Shown: piece after piece, positions 28,201 through 36,651 of the stretch
Position numbering within the stretch: position 1 is the stretch's first letter
Layout of the letters: every line of letters begins with the position of its first letter
From: Ignavibacteriales bacterium
GTDB lineage: Bacteria > Bacteroidota > Ignavibacteria > Ignavibacteriales > Ignavibacteriaceae
Reading direction: 5' to 3'
Assembly (NCBI GenBank): GCA_015709675.1
Contig: CP054182.1
Span: forward strand, 2,707,448-2,771,447
Length of the DNA stretch: 64,000 nucleotides
The notes under the pieces: model-generated
The model's database searches: none
Told to the model about the DNA's origin: nothing
Seen by the model: the letters and a program-made list of their open reading frames with translations, nothing else
Position numbers and translations under genes: made by a program

Positions 28201-29406
28201 ATTACCCTTTGAAAGGACTAAAGCTGCGGCGGCGGCTACAAAAGGAGCTGCAGCACTTGTCCCATTAAATTCTGAGTACTTCCCTTTTCTTATCGTGGTT
28301 AGGATTGAAGTTCCGGGAGCAACAAGATCAAGGGTAGAGCCGTAATTCGAGGAGGATGCAACATAATCTTCACTTGTTGAATTGCCTACACAGATAACTT
28401 CCGAATAACCGCTTGGATAATGAGGTGATGTGGAATTAGAATTTCCAGAACTGGCGACAAGGACTACATTGCGGCTGTAAGCATATCTGATAACATCCCT
28501 TAATACATATGAAAATGAATTATCACCGAAGCTCATGTTTACGACTTTAGCACCATTCAGAACTGCGTAGAGAAGTGCCGATGCCACATCATCTTCTTCG
28601 CCAAAGCCATCAGGATCAAACGAACGGAGATTCATTAACCGGACTCCCGGAGCAGTACCTGCTATACCGCTTAAATTATTAGTCTGAGCTCCGATAATAC
28701 CAGCAACTGCGGTACCATGTGAAAAAATATTATCATCAAGAGGATCATTATCCCAGTTCAGATAATCACCGCCGGTAGAATCGTATGGAAATCCATTACG
28801 GTCTGTAAAATCCCACCCCATATAATCGTCAATAAATCCATTCCCGTCGTCATCAATTTTATTGAATCTCTTATCATTACCAAAAGCATCAGTACCGGTT
28901 TCGCCAGAATTGAAATGGATTTTGTTCGTCAGATCAGGATGGAGATAATCAATCCCCGTATCAATAATCGCAACTATGATTGAGTCTTCGGTACCGGTTA
29001 ACTGCCAGGCAGCAGGTGCCTGTATTTTTGTTAAAGCCCATTGCGAAGCATATAAACTGTCATTTGGATTTGAATCAACTTTGTAGATTACTGCAGGCTG
29101 CAGATATTCAATACCGCCGGCCAGTTTTGAATCAAACCATGATTCATCCAGATCGAATGAAGTATTACTTGTAATTTTAATTATTCTGTCTAAGCCATGT
29201 ATCTCTCTTGCCATTCCATTGGCAAGATATGTTACTTTATACGAATCCGGACTTAAAGATTTATTTCTGCTGAGAAGATTCATTTCCTCAACAGCAGTCT
29301 GAATTAATTGTTTATCTGTTGTATCTGTAAATTTGACAAACCAGCTCTGCTGGGCGAACAGATGAGAGCTGATGAATAATAAAAATAAAATTGATTTAAG
29401 ATTCAT
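25210..29406 (-). CDS. Secreted subtilisin-like S8 protease with FG-GAP-like repeats and T9SS sorting domain
   Basis: This large secreted protease has 1398 residues from the ATG at 29406 (an in-frame start at 29430 would add eight residues before the signal peptide). A signal peptide ends at LFAQQ. The S8 triad is complete: Asp149 in AIIDTGIDYLHPDL, His230 in FSHGTAVAG and Ser384 in NGTSAAAPFVAAAA, with oxyanion Asn322. The middle holds about six calcium-binding-like FG-GAP segments such as DFNNNGKKDILAN, DISGDGIDELIMTD and DLDADGKDELILFAF. The C-terminal 85 residues (SGVYFYKI... KIEKFTVVR) form a T9SS sorting domain. The start overlaps the purF stop by 11 nt. Confidence 0.92.
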   Translation of the reverse strand: MNLKSILFLLFISSHLFAQQSWFVKFTDTTDKQLIQTAVEEMNLLSRNKSLSPDSYKVTYLANGMAREIHGLDRIIKITSNTSFDLDESWFDSKLAGGIEYLQPAVIYKVDSNPNDSLYASQWALTKIQAPAAWQLTGTEDSIIVAIIDTGIDYLHPDLTNKIHFNSGETGTDAFGNDKRFNKIDDDGNGFIDDYMGWDFTDRNGFPYDSTGGDYLNWDNDPLDDNIFSHGTAVAGIIGAQTNNLSGIAGTAPGVRLMNLRSFDPDGFGEEDDVASALLYAVLNGAKVVNMSFGDNSFSYVLRDVIRYAYSRNVVLVASSGNSNSTSPHYPSGYSEVICVGNSTSEDYVASSSNYGSTLDLVAPGTSILTTIRKGKYSEFNGTSAAAPFVAAAAALVLSKGNFTNEEVKQIIKSSADDLGEPGWDLRSGSGRLNLLKAIAQLGASIVKFDFPLQDHAVVNDTLTVTATVLSPNFRNYTISFGTGLNPVVWEEIIPISTRQVFRENVYTLFLTGMPDTVYTLRLRMLQSNGFYLEERVNFRKSSSAPSGELVSLIPAYYGNKASLVSAFFTREPSIVKMYYRTEGSGVFSSVSLDAFTQNNFFVKRLHYGFTPPGFTEFNKTYEVYYETINVAGLSSILKDSSGNYFRIKTLSSFNLREHTQLSYSLPSGALFNEPVSVSSPNQVFYSDLRNLSRTYLYTLDATGLSLTDSISERIIKDFGDFNNNGKKDILANWGRDGFILEQETNSGSSFRDIIKRENSRSWPVMAEDIDFDGKTEILFIADDTTGYITRINSSGTLDSVSKFYNFSPFGFGGNAFDYPAAVTGDISGDGIDELIMTDSDGDVLVYRIINNTAVPDSNYSFSTGFLSSSAYLAAGDYNGDGIKDFALLLQSVPELDIARFHRLIVFSYLPGSLLIHLDQAFVDPSGEFNLFSRKAYNTVKLTDLDADGKDELILFAFPYSYIMQYQTGGSDVIFYRDGVNSNSVFTGDLNNNGLIEFAVSEIDSLRFYEFQSSNVIPFALKGYSTLDSVVFLNWKNTTGNVYIFRGEEGESLSILDSVSGMSYFDRSAVLGKSYNYTVSKSNVLLPGNSPGNILVYHHLPGRLLSHQVVTPKSIRLNFSERINTTIPNPEVFKLLSSGGLNRLSSITPYDQFSYLVSFSEQFADTNVLIWDDLRDYFGAPIVSDSLRFVYTPVTQSGGLYIVSSSIIDQYTIELEFNYPVDSTQAFKTENYIFSPANAISSIRFADNSKKKIYLSTRGNKPVGSLGLEYRLQVKNLFSDAASGNLPVLSESGSIVILSSFESDLSNVYVYPSPASLQRTSVITFANLPQRAKIYIYSLTGKSVNELTERDGNGGLTWNLRDRNNEVIPSGVYFYKIIQTDAEGNELSSKIEKFTVVR

Positions 29407-30886
29407 GCATCTCTTTGTTAAATTGAGCATTAACTGACAGCGGATAGTTCCCTGTGAAACAAGCAGTACAAAAATTATCAGGATTCTCTTCGTAAACTGA
29501 TTTCAGAAGTTCATCAGGGGTAAGATACTCCAACGATTCAACGCCAAGGTATTCTCTTATTGCATCAATGCTACCATTCATCTTATTCGCAATAAGTTCA
29601 CCTTTGCTTGGAAAATCCATTCCATAATAACAGGGGCTTGAAATCGGAGGTGAAGATATTCTCATATGTATCTGCTTTGGCTTAGCAGACCGGATGAGAT
29701 TTATTAACAGTTTGGAAGTTGTTCCTCTTACAATTGAATCATCAATAACAACTACGGTTTTACCCTCAATAACACCCTTAACAACATTAAATTTTATTCG
29801 TACATCCATTTCCCGCTTTGTTTGTCCAGGCTGGATAAAAGTCCTTCCGATGTAGTGACTGCGTATTAGTCCAATTTCAAGTTTGGCATTTATTCCGTTA
29901 TCCTGAAGACGAGTAGCATAACCGAGCGCTGCTGTATTTGAGCTGTCCGGCACACTTATAACAATTACTTTTTCACCATCAGGGTCTTTGACCGGGTGAT
30001 AATCAGCAAGAATCTTACCGAGTCTTCTCCTGATTTTATCAACGCTGTGTCCGAAGATCCGGCTGTCCGGCCGTGAAAAATATACAAATTCGAATATACA
30101 GTGTTTTTTTTCAGCTGCGGGCTGGTTTAGTCTGTAAGATTTTATTTCCCCTGTCGAGATGACTTCATCATCTATTACAACTATTTCTCCCGGTTCAATA
30201 TCCCGTATATATTCCGCGGAAATCATATCAAAAGCACAGGTTTCTGATGCAATCACAAACGAATTATCTTTCTTTCCCAGAGCTAGCGGTCTGAATCCGT
30301 TCGGATCACGTGCCGCAATCAGTTTGTCATCCGTAAGCAATAAAAGGCAGTATGCACCTTCAATCTTCCCAAGAGCTTCCTGAATCTGATCAATCTGATT
30401 ATCAAGCCGGCTCTTTGCTATTAAATGGAGAATAACCTCAGTATCTGTAGTAGTCTGAAAGATCGAGCCCTCATGAACCAGCTGATTTCGTAATTGCGTT
30501 TCATTTGTAAGATTGCCATTGTGCGCTACGGCGAGATTGCCATTTCTGTAATTCACATAAAGCGGCTGTATGTTTTTACCATGGAACGATGAGCCTGTTG
30601 TAGAATACCTGTTGTGCCCGATTGCAGCATTACCGCAGAGGTGTGAGGTGAGGGTTGACTGATCCGGAAAAACCTCCGAAACTAATCCGTCTCCCTTTTG
30701 AATGTTAAAAACAATTTTCCCGCTGTCAGTCTGGTTTCTGGTGATTATACCGGAAGCTTCCTGTCCTCTGTGCTGCAGGGCATGCAAACCATAATAGGTA
30801 TCAATTGATGCAAAGGGGGTTCCATACACTCCAAAAATGCCACAGAAGGATTTTGGCTTATCATTCTGGTAACTGTCTATTTTCAT
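29396..30886 (-). CDS. purF: Amidophosphoribosyltransferase
   Basis: This enzyme performs the first committed step of purine synthesis. Class II glutamine amidotransferase domain: the nucleophile Cys is in SFCGIFGVYG, preceded by a 14-residue propeptide from the ATG at 30886 (a TTG at 30901 would add five). The PRPP loop is VVVIDDSIVRGTTSK. Conserved cysteines in KKHCIFEFVYFS, SSPCYYGMDF and NFCTACFTGN match the four ligands of the [4Fe-4S] cluster in Bacillus-type PurF. The gene follows the tRNA-Pro terminator. Its stop overlaps the secreted protease gene by 11 nt. Confidence 0.96.
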   Translation of the reverse strand: MKIDSYQNDKPKSFCGIFGVYGTPFASIDTYYGLHALQHRGQEASGIITRNQTDSGKIVFNIQKGDGLVSEVFPDQSTLTSHLCGNAAIGHNRYSTTGSSFHGKNIQPLYVNYRNGNLAVAHNGNLTNETQLRNQLVHEGSIFQTTTDTEVILHLIAKSRLDNQIDQIQEALGKIEGAYCLLLLTDDKLIAARDPNGFRPLALGKKDNSFVIASETCAFDMISAEYIRDIEPGEIVVIDDEVISTGEIKSYRLNQPAAEKKHCIFEFVYFSRPDSRIFGHSVDKIRRRLGKILADYHPVKDPDGEKVIVISVPDSSNTAALGYATRLQDNGINAKLEIGLIRSHYIGRTFIQPGQTKREMDVRIKFNVVKGVIEGKTVVVIDDSIVRGTTSKLLINLIRSAKPKQIHMRISSPPISSPCYYGMDFPSKGELIANKMNGSIDAIREYLGVESLEYLTPDELLKSVYEENPDNFCTACFTGNYPLSVNAQFNKEMHES

Positions 30887-30922
30887 GTTTATGGGCTGCA
30901 AGTTATAAATGGATAAAATGAA

Positions 30923-30949
30923 AAAAGGTACTAATGGTTAGTACCTTTT
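30923..30949 (-). terminator. Terminator after tRNA-Pro
   Basis: An 11-bp perfect stem AAAAGGTACTA/TAGTACCTTTT with a 5-nt loop. On the minus strand the stem is followed by a T run. It starts 5 nt beyond the tRNA 3' end and separates merR/tRNA-Pro transcription from purF. Confidence 0.85.
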
Positions 30950-30953
30950 CAAG

Positions 30954-31027
<74 letters not shown>

Positions 31028-31420
31028 TTATAATTTTTTGAGTATGTCTTCCAGTATGGTTCTGATCTCAAGCAAATCTGACTGAATACTGGTTTTCTGA
31101 AAATTCTTGAGCGGTTCAAGAGGCTTATCCGGAGGATTTTTAGATTCATACTTCTTGAGTTCTTCTAATGTAGCAACTTCAGTCAGAATCTGCTTTGCAC
31201 CCTCAATGGTGTATTTCTTTTCTCTGATCAGCTCTTTAATAACAAGAATAAGCTGAATATCCTGATTGGTATACGCTCTGTTTCCGGATCTGTTTTTTTG
31301 AGGTTTCAGACCGTCAAACTCAGTCTCCCAGTAACGAAGCACATAATCCTCAACTTCGGTAATCTTGCTTACCTCGCTGATTGAGTAGTACAGTTTTTGA
31401 ATATTATAGTCTTTTACCAC
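31028..31420 (-). CDS. MerR-family transcriptional regulator
   Basis: This 130-residue protein has an N-terminal MerR winged helix (YYSISEVSKITEVEDYVLRY, then WETEFDGLKPQKNRSGNRAY) and a C-terminal coiled coil ending DILKKL. There are no cysteines in the C-terminal part to suggest metal sensing. It resembles the short MerR-like proteins conserved next to housekeeping genes in Bacteroidota and Chlorobiota, whose target is not known. Its TAA stop is immediately followed by the first base of tRNA-Pro, so the two are very probably one transcript. Confidence 0.88.
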   Translation of the reverse strand: MVKDYNIQKLYYSISEVSKITEVEDYVLRYWETEFDGLKPQKNRSGNRAYTNQDIQLILVIKELIREKKYTIEGAKQILTEVATLEELKKYESKNPPDKPLEPLKNFQKTSIQSDLLEIRTILEDILKKL

Positions 31421-31495
31421 AGAAATCCGAAAGAATTCTCAGCAATTTTATTGCCGAAATATAGTGAAAGAGGGGCGGAAATAAAAGAAACCACC

Positions 31496-32173
31496 CTATT
31501 CCTTTTCCTTAATAATATCCAAAATCTGAGAAATGTCGGTCAGTTCATAGTCAGCATTATGTGTTTGGGTATTAAAGGTATCCCCATAACGGGCAAACGC
31601 GGTTTTCATTCCAACTCCGCTGGCTCCCAGAATATCTCTTTCTGCCCAGTCCCCCACCATTAAGGCCTCTTTTGGCTCTACTTTAAGTCTTCTGAGGATT
31701 TCAAGAAATGGAGCAGCATTGGGTTTACGCTGACCGGTTTCTTCAAACGTCACAACTTCGTCAAAATAATGATGAAAATTCAAATATGCCAGTCTGAGCC
31801 AGGCTTCTCTGCGGGGGGCGTCTGAGACGATACCCAGTTTCAAGCCGCTTTTTATTAATTTATTAAGTGTTGAGTATACATGCGGATATGGGATCAGGGC
31901 GGCTTCCCGTTCACGTCTGTACGCGACAATACCGGCAGCCAGAATTTTATGATCTATTTTTCCGAGGGTTTGCTGAAGAAATAAATCAAACACCTGCTGA
32001 TACTCTATCCCCTGTTCTTTGTAGATTTTATCAATCTGCTGAGTCGCTTCAAAAACAGTAAGATTAAGCCCTGCATCTACCATAGCTATCATGGCAGCTT
32101 CAATTGCCCGGCTTTTCATCCTCATGAAGTCAACTAGGGTATTATCAAGATCAAATACGATTGCCTTTACCAT
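31496..32173 (-). CDS. HAD-superfamily hydrolase (phosphatase)
   Basis: This is a haloacid-dehalogenase-fold phosphatase of 225 residues. Motif I is FDLDNTLVDF (nucleophile and acid Asp of DxD), motif II is GIVSDAP, motif III Lys is in QRKPNAAPF, and motif IV is MVGDWAERDI. A helical cap lies between motifs I and II (about 18-95). It resembles the phosphoglycolate phosphatase/HAD-IA group, but the substrate is not predictable. Its start abuts the aroQ stop, so it is the last gene of a four-gene operon. Confidence 0.9.
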   Translation of the reverse strand: MVKAIVFDLDNTLVDFMRMKSRAIEAAMIAMVDAGLNLTVFEATQQIDKIYKEQGIEYQQVFDLFLQQTLGKIDHKILAAGIVAYRREREAALIPYPHVYSTLNKLIKSGLKLGIVSDAPRREAWLRLAYLNFHHYFDEVVTFEETGQRKPNAAPFLEILRRLKVEPKEALMVGDWAERDILGASGVGMKTAFARYGDTFNTQTHNADYELTDISQILDIIKEKE

Positions 32174-32623
32174 TTATTGTGCCTTTTTTATCAATTTAAG
32201 CAAAATATACACTGCGGCAGAGTAACCATCTGCCTTAAATCCGGAAATATAACCGTCACAAGCCCTTGCTGTAAGCAATATCTGCCTGAAATCTTCCCTT
32301 TGGGCTAAATGCGAAAGATGAACCTCAATCTTTGGTGCAGAAATGAGGGAAAGTGCATCCATGATAGCCACGGAAGTATGGCTGAAACCCCCAAAGTTTA
32401 CAATAAATCCATCAAAAACACTCCTGTTTTCCTGTAAATACTGAATCAGCTCACCTTCAAGATTCGACTGAAAAAACGAAAACTCCACCCCGTTAAATTC
32501 AGATTCAAGACTTGTGCGGATATTTTCCAGCGAAAAATTGCCATAATGAGAGGGGTCCCGTTCCTGAATCAGGTTCAAATTTGGGCCATTAATGACTCCG
32601 ATTTTAAGATTGCTTTTCATCAA
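32174..32623 (-). CDS. aroQ: 3-dehydroquinate dehydratase, type II
   Basis: This is the shikimate-pathway enzyme forming 3-dehydroshikimate. It has 149 residues with GPNLNLIQERDPSHYG (Asn, Arg and catalytic Tyr), VNFGGFSHTSVAIMDAL (Asn and His) and EVHLSHLAQREDFR (His and two Arg). All the main type II active-site positions are kept, although INPGAYTH of the family is VNFGGFSH here and SNIHAR is SHLAQR. It overlaps the upstream small gene by 20 nt. Confidence 0.93.
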   Translation of the reverse strand: MMKSNLKIGVINGPNLNLIQERDPSHYGNFSLENIRTSLESEFNGVEFSFFQSNLEGELIQYLQENRSVFDGFIVNFGGFSHTSVAIMDALSLISAPKIEVHLSHLAQREDFRQILLTARACDGYISGFKADGYSAAVYILLKLIKKAQ

Positions 32624-32888
32624 CCTCTACCATTTCATCAATCACCTCTCTGAGTCTAGGCGTAAGAAACATATTATCAATCCCAATTTCTTTTAACGCT
32701 TTGGATAGGATAATGGCTTTACGCTGGGTATTTGCCATTTTATTAATGACAATGACTCTGCTATCCTTTAAAACACAATACCCGCCTTTGAAATCCCCTT
32801 TCTCGAACCTTACAGTGGCTCCTAGTTCTGAAGCCAGGGCTCTCAGCTCTTCTATAATCTGTTCAAACTCTTTTTCTTTAATCTTCAT
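32604..32888 (-). CDS. Conserved small protein of unknown function
   Basis: A 94-residue soluble protein predicted to be a helix-strand-helix fold: an N-terminal helix (EFEQIIEELRALASELG), then strands with FKGGYCVLKDSRVIVINK, then helices to an acidic C-terminus. I recognise no catalytic motif. It overlaps both neighbours (11 nt with the membrane protein upstream, 20 nt with aroQ downstream), so it is certainly part of this operon. No function is proposed. Confidence 0.7.
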   Translation of the reverse strand: MKIKEKEFEQIIEELRALASELGATVRFEKGDFKGGYCVLKDSRVIVINKMANTQRKAIILSKALKEIGIDNMFLTPRLREVIDEMVEVDEKQS

Positions 32889-33402
32889 TATTGAATTGGG
32901 TTTTTACCAGTGGTTTATAAATGGCTAAAAATATAATGGCGGCATAGCTGCAAATCTGAATTATCGGAAAACCGCTCATTTTATCAATCCTCGTAATCAG
33001 ATTCTGCAACAGCAGATTTGAATCAAATTGTCCGGATAGTCCTGCATTCAAATATGCCCAGTCATAGGTTACTATGCTGTAAATCTCGAAAGGCGAGGTA
33101 ATGAGTATTGAGGCAAGACTGATGAATAACCAGCCATTTTTCCTGAGAGACGGCCGGGCAACAGAAATTGTAATTATCAGTAAAACCAGAAAGAAAAGGA
33201 AACTCACGGTTGTGAGGTTAACCAGTGGTATTAAAACTTGAAATACCGCCGTGAGATCAGTATTCTGAAATTCCGGTCTGAGATTCAGAGTAGGAGGAAC
33301 AAAAAAACTGTAGGACATAAACAGTCTTGCTACATAAGCTCCCAGCCAGGCCACACCTGCTAAAGAGGTCAGGAAAATGAGTATTTTTAGGTATAGTTTC
33401 AT
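32878..33402 (-). CDS. Integral membrane protein of unknown function
   Basis: 174 residues with four predicted membrane segments (about residues 6-28, 53-82, 91-112 and 148-165) and a periplasmic loop containing FVPPTLNLRPEFQNTDLT. I recognise no family. It is the first gene of the operon running into aroQ and a HAD phosphatase, and is read divergently from the ppx/gppA gene. A candidate promoter with a consensus -7 element lies just upstream. Confidence 0.65.
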   Translation of the reverse strand: MKLYLKILIFLTSLAGVAWLGAYVARLFMSYSFFVPPTLNLRPEFQNTDLTAVFQVLIPLVNLTTVSFLFFLVLLIITISVARPSLRKNGWLFISLASILITSPFEIYSIVTYDWAYLNAGLSGQFDSNLLLQNLITRIDKMSGFPIIQICSYAAIIFLAIYKPLVKTQFNNED

Positions 33403-33425
33403 TTAAAAATCATATAAATAAGGCT

Positions 33426-33458
33426 CAAAAATAAGAAAAATGCCCAAGATTGCCTCAA
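33426..33458 (-). promoter_or_regulatory. Candidate promoter for the membrane protein/aroQ operon
   Basis: On the minus strand TATTTTTG (33433-33426) matches the Bacteroidota -7 consensus TAnnTTTG exactly and is identical to the -7 element of tRNA-Arg. A TTG at 33458-33456 lies 22 bp upstream, inside the start of the divergent ppx/gppA gene. Confidence 0.45.
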
Positions 33459-34360
33459 TTGATATTGGTACAAATACCGCCCTCATGCTGATCTCGGAAT
33501 ATAACGAAAGCAGGTTCTCATTTTTTGAAGACTACTATGAAATCCCAAGGATTGGCCAGGGTGTTGCCAATTCCGGAGTAATTAGTGACCAGAAAACAGA
33601 ATTACTCAAAACTGTTCTGCTTAATTTTAAGAAAATCGCGGAGCAAAAAGGAGTTGAACGCTTTCTTATTTCCGGGACGAATGCTTTCCGTATTGCCCGA
33701 AATAGCAGTGAAGTAATCGCAAAAGTTAAAAGTTCGACAAATCTGGAAATTCAGGTATTAAGCGGCGAGGAAGAAGCAAGACTATCCTATTTGGGCGCTA
33801 CATGGCTTAATGAGGGAGAGAACTTTATCGTTATAGATATTGGCGGTGGCAGCACCGAACTAATCAAGGGTACTAAAAATAAAATTTCACAGTCTGTCAG
33901 CCTCCCTCTCGGGGTTGTCGCGCTCACTGAATCTTTCGGGAGAAAAGTTCCGCCGGTATTTAATGACATGGATAAATTACAAGCTGAAGTGTACAAAGTT
34001 TTTAAGAATATACCATTAACTGTTAATGGTGATGAGAAGGTAATTGCAGTCGCCGGAACTCCGACTACTCTTGCTGCTATTAAAGCCGGACTGACTATAT
34101 ATGATGAAAACAGTATCGAAGGATTTGTGTTAAAAAATCACGAACTGCAGGAGTTTTCAAAAGTTCTAAATAATATGAGTTCTGATAAAATTCTAAGCAA
34201 TTATCCGATTGTTAAGGGAAGAGAAGACGTCATTACAGCCGGAAATATCATACTCTCAATGTTAGGTAATTATCTGGGCATAAAGGAAATCCAGGTAAGC
34301 ACCAGAGGACTTCGTTATGGTATGCTCTTTGAATATATCAGGTTACATTCTCAAACTTAG
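33440..34360 (+). CDS. Exopolyphosphatase/guanosine pentaphosphate phosphatase, Ppx/GppA family
   Basis: This ASKHA-fold phosphatase has 306 residues. ASIDIGTNTALMLISE is the phosphate-1 motif, IDIGGGSTELI is the phosphate-2 motif, and VAGTPTTLAAIK is present. It lacks the C-terminal HD domain of long Ppx proteins and so resembles the short Ppx/GppA type. It may act on polyphosphate or pppGpp; sequence does not decide. It is a lone plus-strand gene between two minus-strand operons, and its 3' end overlaps nadB by 23 nt in the convergent direction. Confidence 0.92.
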   Translation: MPKIASIDIGTNTALMLISEYNESRFSFFEDYYEIPRIGQGVANSGVISDQKTELLKTVLLNFKKIAEQKGVERFLISGTNAFRIARNSSEVIAKVKSSTNLEIQVLSGEEEARLSYLGATWLNEGENFIVIDIGGGSTELIKGTKNKISQSVSLPLGVVALTESFGRKVPPVFNDMDKLQAEVYKVFKNIPLTVNGDEKVIAVAGTPTTLAAIKAGLTIYDENSIEGFVLKNHELQEFSKVLNNMSSDKILSNYPIVKGREDVITAGNIILSMLGNYLGIKEIQVSTRGLRYGMLFEYIRLHSQT

Positions 34361-35951
34361 ACTGAATAGTATATTCCCCCTGCTCTTTAGGCAAACCGGG
34401 ATAATTAATATTATAATGCAATCCCCTGCTCTCCTTTCGCATCTGTGCTCCTTTTACAATCAGCGATGCAGTCTGAATAAGATTCCGTAACTCAAGCAGA
34501 CCGGAAAAAACTTTTGTTCTTCTGTAAATCTCACTGACTTCCTGAAGCAGATTCATTATTCTTCTGTCCGCATACTGCAGCCGAAGATCCGACCTTACTA
34601 TTCCAACATAATTCCACATAAGAAGTTTTAACTCTTTCACTGCATGAGAAATGAGTACTTTTTCATCGGATGTTATGGTGTCACTATCGTCCCATTCCGG
34701 AATTACTTCATTGCTTACCGTTTCAGTCATTCTGCTTTTTATATCCAGAGCAGCATGCTTTCCGAATATAAGAGCCTCAAGAAGCGAATTGCTCGCAAGT
34801 CTGTTTGCGCCGTGAACTCCTGTCATGGTAACTTCACCAACTGCGTATAGTCGGTTAAGTGAACTTCTCGAATTCTTGTCAACAACAATCCCGCCGCAGG
34901 AATAGTGGGCTGCAGGCACTACCGGGATGTAATCAGTGCTGGCATCAATGCCGAGTTCAAGACACTTTTTATAAATATTCGGGAAATGTTCTGTGATATC
35001 GCTTTTAGGAAAATGCGTCATATCGATATACACAAAATCGTCACCATGCTTTTTTAATTCAGCATCAATGGCTCGTGCAACGATATCTCTGGGTGCTAAT
35101 TCCTTACGGCTGTCGTAATCAGACATAAATAATCTGCCATTTTTATTACGCAGCAATGCCCCGTGCCCTCTGACTGCCTCAGAGATCAGGAATGCGTAAT
35201 TTTTCTTGCGTGTGCCGTCAGGTTCGTATAGTGATGTCGGATGGAACTGCACAAATTCCATATTCGCCATTTTTGCCCCAGCGCGATAAGCCATCGCATA
35301 ACCGTCACCGGTAGCTATTTCAGGATTGGTGGTATGCAAGTATATCTGTCCAAGTCCGCCGGTTGCCAGTAAGGTGAATTTCGATCGTATGATATTAATT
35401 TTACCTGATACAGGATCATGAACATATGCACCGTAGCAATTACTATTTTGACCTTTAGAACCGTATACATGATGTTCAGTTATAAGATCAATTGCGAAGG
35501 AATTTTCAACCATTCTGATTGATGGAGTTTGAGCAATTTTTTCAAGTAACGAACGTTCAACTTCCTTCCCGGTCAGATCCTTAGCATGTACAATTCTTGA
35601 AGCCGAATGTCCGCCTTCTTTTGCTAGATGAAGACTGCCATCCTTGTAGGTAAACTGAGTCCCAATTTCGATAAGTTCGAGTATCCTATCAGGACCTTCT
35701 CTTACCATCATTTCAACAGAATTTCTGTCACAAAGACCTGCCCCGGCTATCAGTGTGTCGCTGATATGTTTATCAAATGTATCTTCCTTCCCAAATACTG
35801 ATGCAATACCTCCCTGAGCATAATTCGTGTTAGAATCAGATGATCCTTTTTTGGTTACCAGAATCACATCCGCAAATTCAGAACATTGCAGAGCGGTAAA
35901 TAAGCCGGCAATTCCCGATCCAATAATCAGAACATCAGTTTCAGTTGCCAT
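34338..35951 (-). CDS. nadB: L-aspartate oxidase
   Basis: This FAD enzyme oxidises L-aspartate to iminoaspartate for NAD synthesis. The dinucleotide motif is DVLIIGSGIAGLFTAL. The flavin-covering region has NYAQGGIA, active-site segments include EFVQFHPTSLY and HYSCGGIVVD, and the end of the catalytic core has GANRLASNSLLEALIFG. At 537 residues it matches NadB rather than succinate dehydrogenase A: HxxHHxxGG-type FAD linkage is not seen. nadA and nadC are not in the window. It overlaps the Yip1-like gene by 11 nt. Confidence 0.94.
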   Translation of the reverse strand: MATETDVLIIGSGIAGLFTALQCSEFADVILVTKKGSSDSNTNYAQGGIASVFGKEDTFDKHISDTLIAGAGLCDRNSVEMMVREGPDRILELIEIGTQFTYKDGSLHLAKEGGHSASRIVHAKDLTGKEVERSLLEKIAQTPSIRMVENSFAIDLITEHHVYGSKGQNSNCYGAYVHDPVSGKINIIRSKFTLLATGGLGQIYLHTTNPEIATGDGYAMAYRAGAKMANMEFVQFHPTSLYEPDGTRKKNYAFLISEAVRGHGALLRNKNGRLFMSDYDSRKELAPRDIVARAIDAELKKHGDDFVYIDMTHFPKSDITEHFPNIYKKCLELGIDASTDYIPVVPAAHYSCGGIVVDKNSRSSLNRLYAVGEVTMTGVHGANRLASNSLLEALIFGKHAALDIKSRMTETVSNEVIPEWDDSDTITSDEKVLISHAVKELKLLMWNYVGIVRSDLRLQYADRRIMNLLQEVSEIYRRTKVFSGLLELRNLIQTASLIVKGAQMRKESRGLHYNINYPGLPKEQGEYTIQSKFENVT

Positions 35952-36651
35952 AAATACCTAAAGTAACAAAATAGAGAGAAACAAAAATCAGAGAAGTAAA
36001 TAATGAAAGAAGTACTGAGAATGCTTTGTGATTGCTGTAAATTTTTATGAAAACAAACAACAGGTATAAATAATGCACGAATAAAAGAAATTCCATCCCG
36101 ATAAATATCCATGCAACTATATCGTTAATCATGAACGCATTAGGATATATTGAGAAAAGATATTTACCGAAGAAGATGTATTCAAGAAGAAACAAAAAAA
36201 TACCGGCAAACAGCAAAGGCAAAGCGGCATAGGCTGAACAGGCAAGAACATCTGTAAAGCGGACTTCGGCTCCGGCCTTCCTGTGCATTTTTTTCAAAAT
36301 AAAATAGAGAGGTAGTAATGCTAATAAATAAATAACAATTGAAAATAGTGAGTGTATCGCAGGGACGTTGTTTTTCAAGACAAAAACAGCAAAAAATTCA
36401 CCATACGAGGCAAATCTTACAGCCAAAAGAAGTAACAGGAGGAATACAAAGTTCTTATTTTCTGCCCGAATAATCCACTTAAAGGCAACAGCAGGATTCT
36501 CAATAATTCCCGCAATCGTCGTCCACAAGTCCAGATTCGGAAACCGGTTATCTAAAACAGAGCCGCACTCAGAGCAGTTTAACCTAAAGAGTTCATTCTG
36601 TCTCTGACAACTCTGGCAGCCTACAAAATATTCTGAGTTCTGTTTTTTCAT
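35941..36651 (-). CDS. Zinc-ribbon plus Yip1-like integral membrane protein
   Basis: This 236-residue protein has an N-terminal Cys4 zinc ribbon (C-x2-C at residues 12-15 and C-x2-C at about 30-33). It is followed by five predicted membrane segments from residue 68 to the C-terminus, in the pattern of the Yip1 family. The N-terminal cytoplasmic segment includes DLWTTIAGIIENPAVAFKWI. The function of bacterial Yip1-like proteins is unknown. Its start overlaps the DUF5683 stop by one base, and it overlaps nadB downstream. Confidence 0.7.
   Translation of the reverse strand: MKKQNSEYFVGCQSCQRQNELFRLNCSECGSVLDNRFPNLDLWTTIAGIIENPAVAFKWIIRAENKNFVFLLLLLLAVRFASYGEFFAVFVLKNNVPAIHSLFSIVIYLLALLPLYFILKKMHRKAGAEVRFTDVLACSAYAALPLLFAGIFLFLLEYIFFGKYLFSIYPNAFMINDIVAWIFIGMEFLLFVHYLYLLFVFIKIYSNHKAFSVLLSLFTSLIFVSLYFVTLGIYGN

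Noticed and set aside
31456-31463. TATATTTC as a -7 element for merR/tRNA-Pro
   Set aside because: One mismatch to the consensus and no TTG at the expected distance; not enough to list as a promoter.
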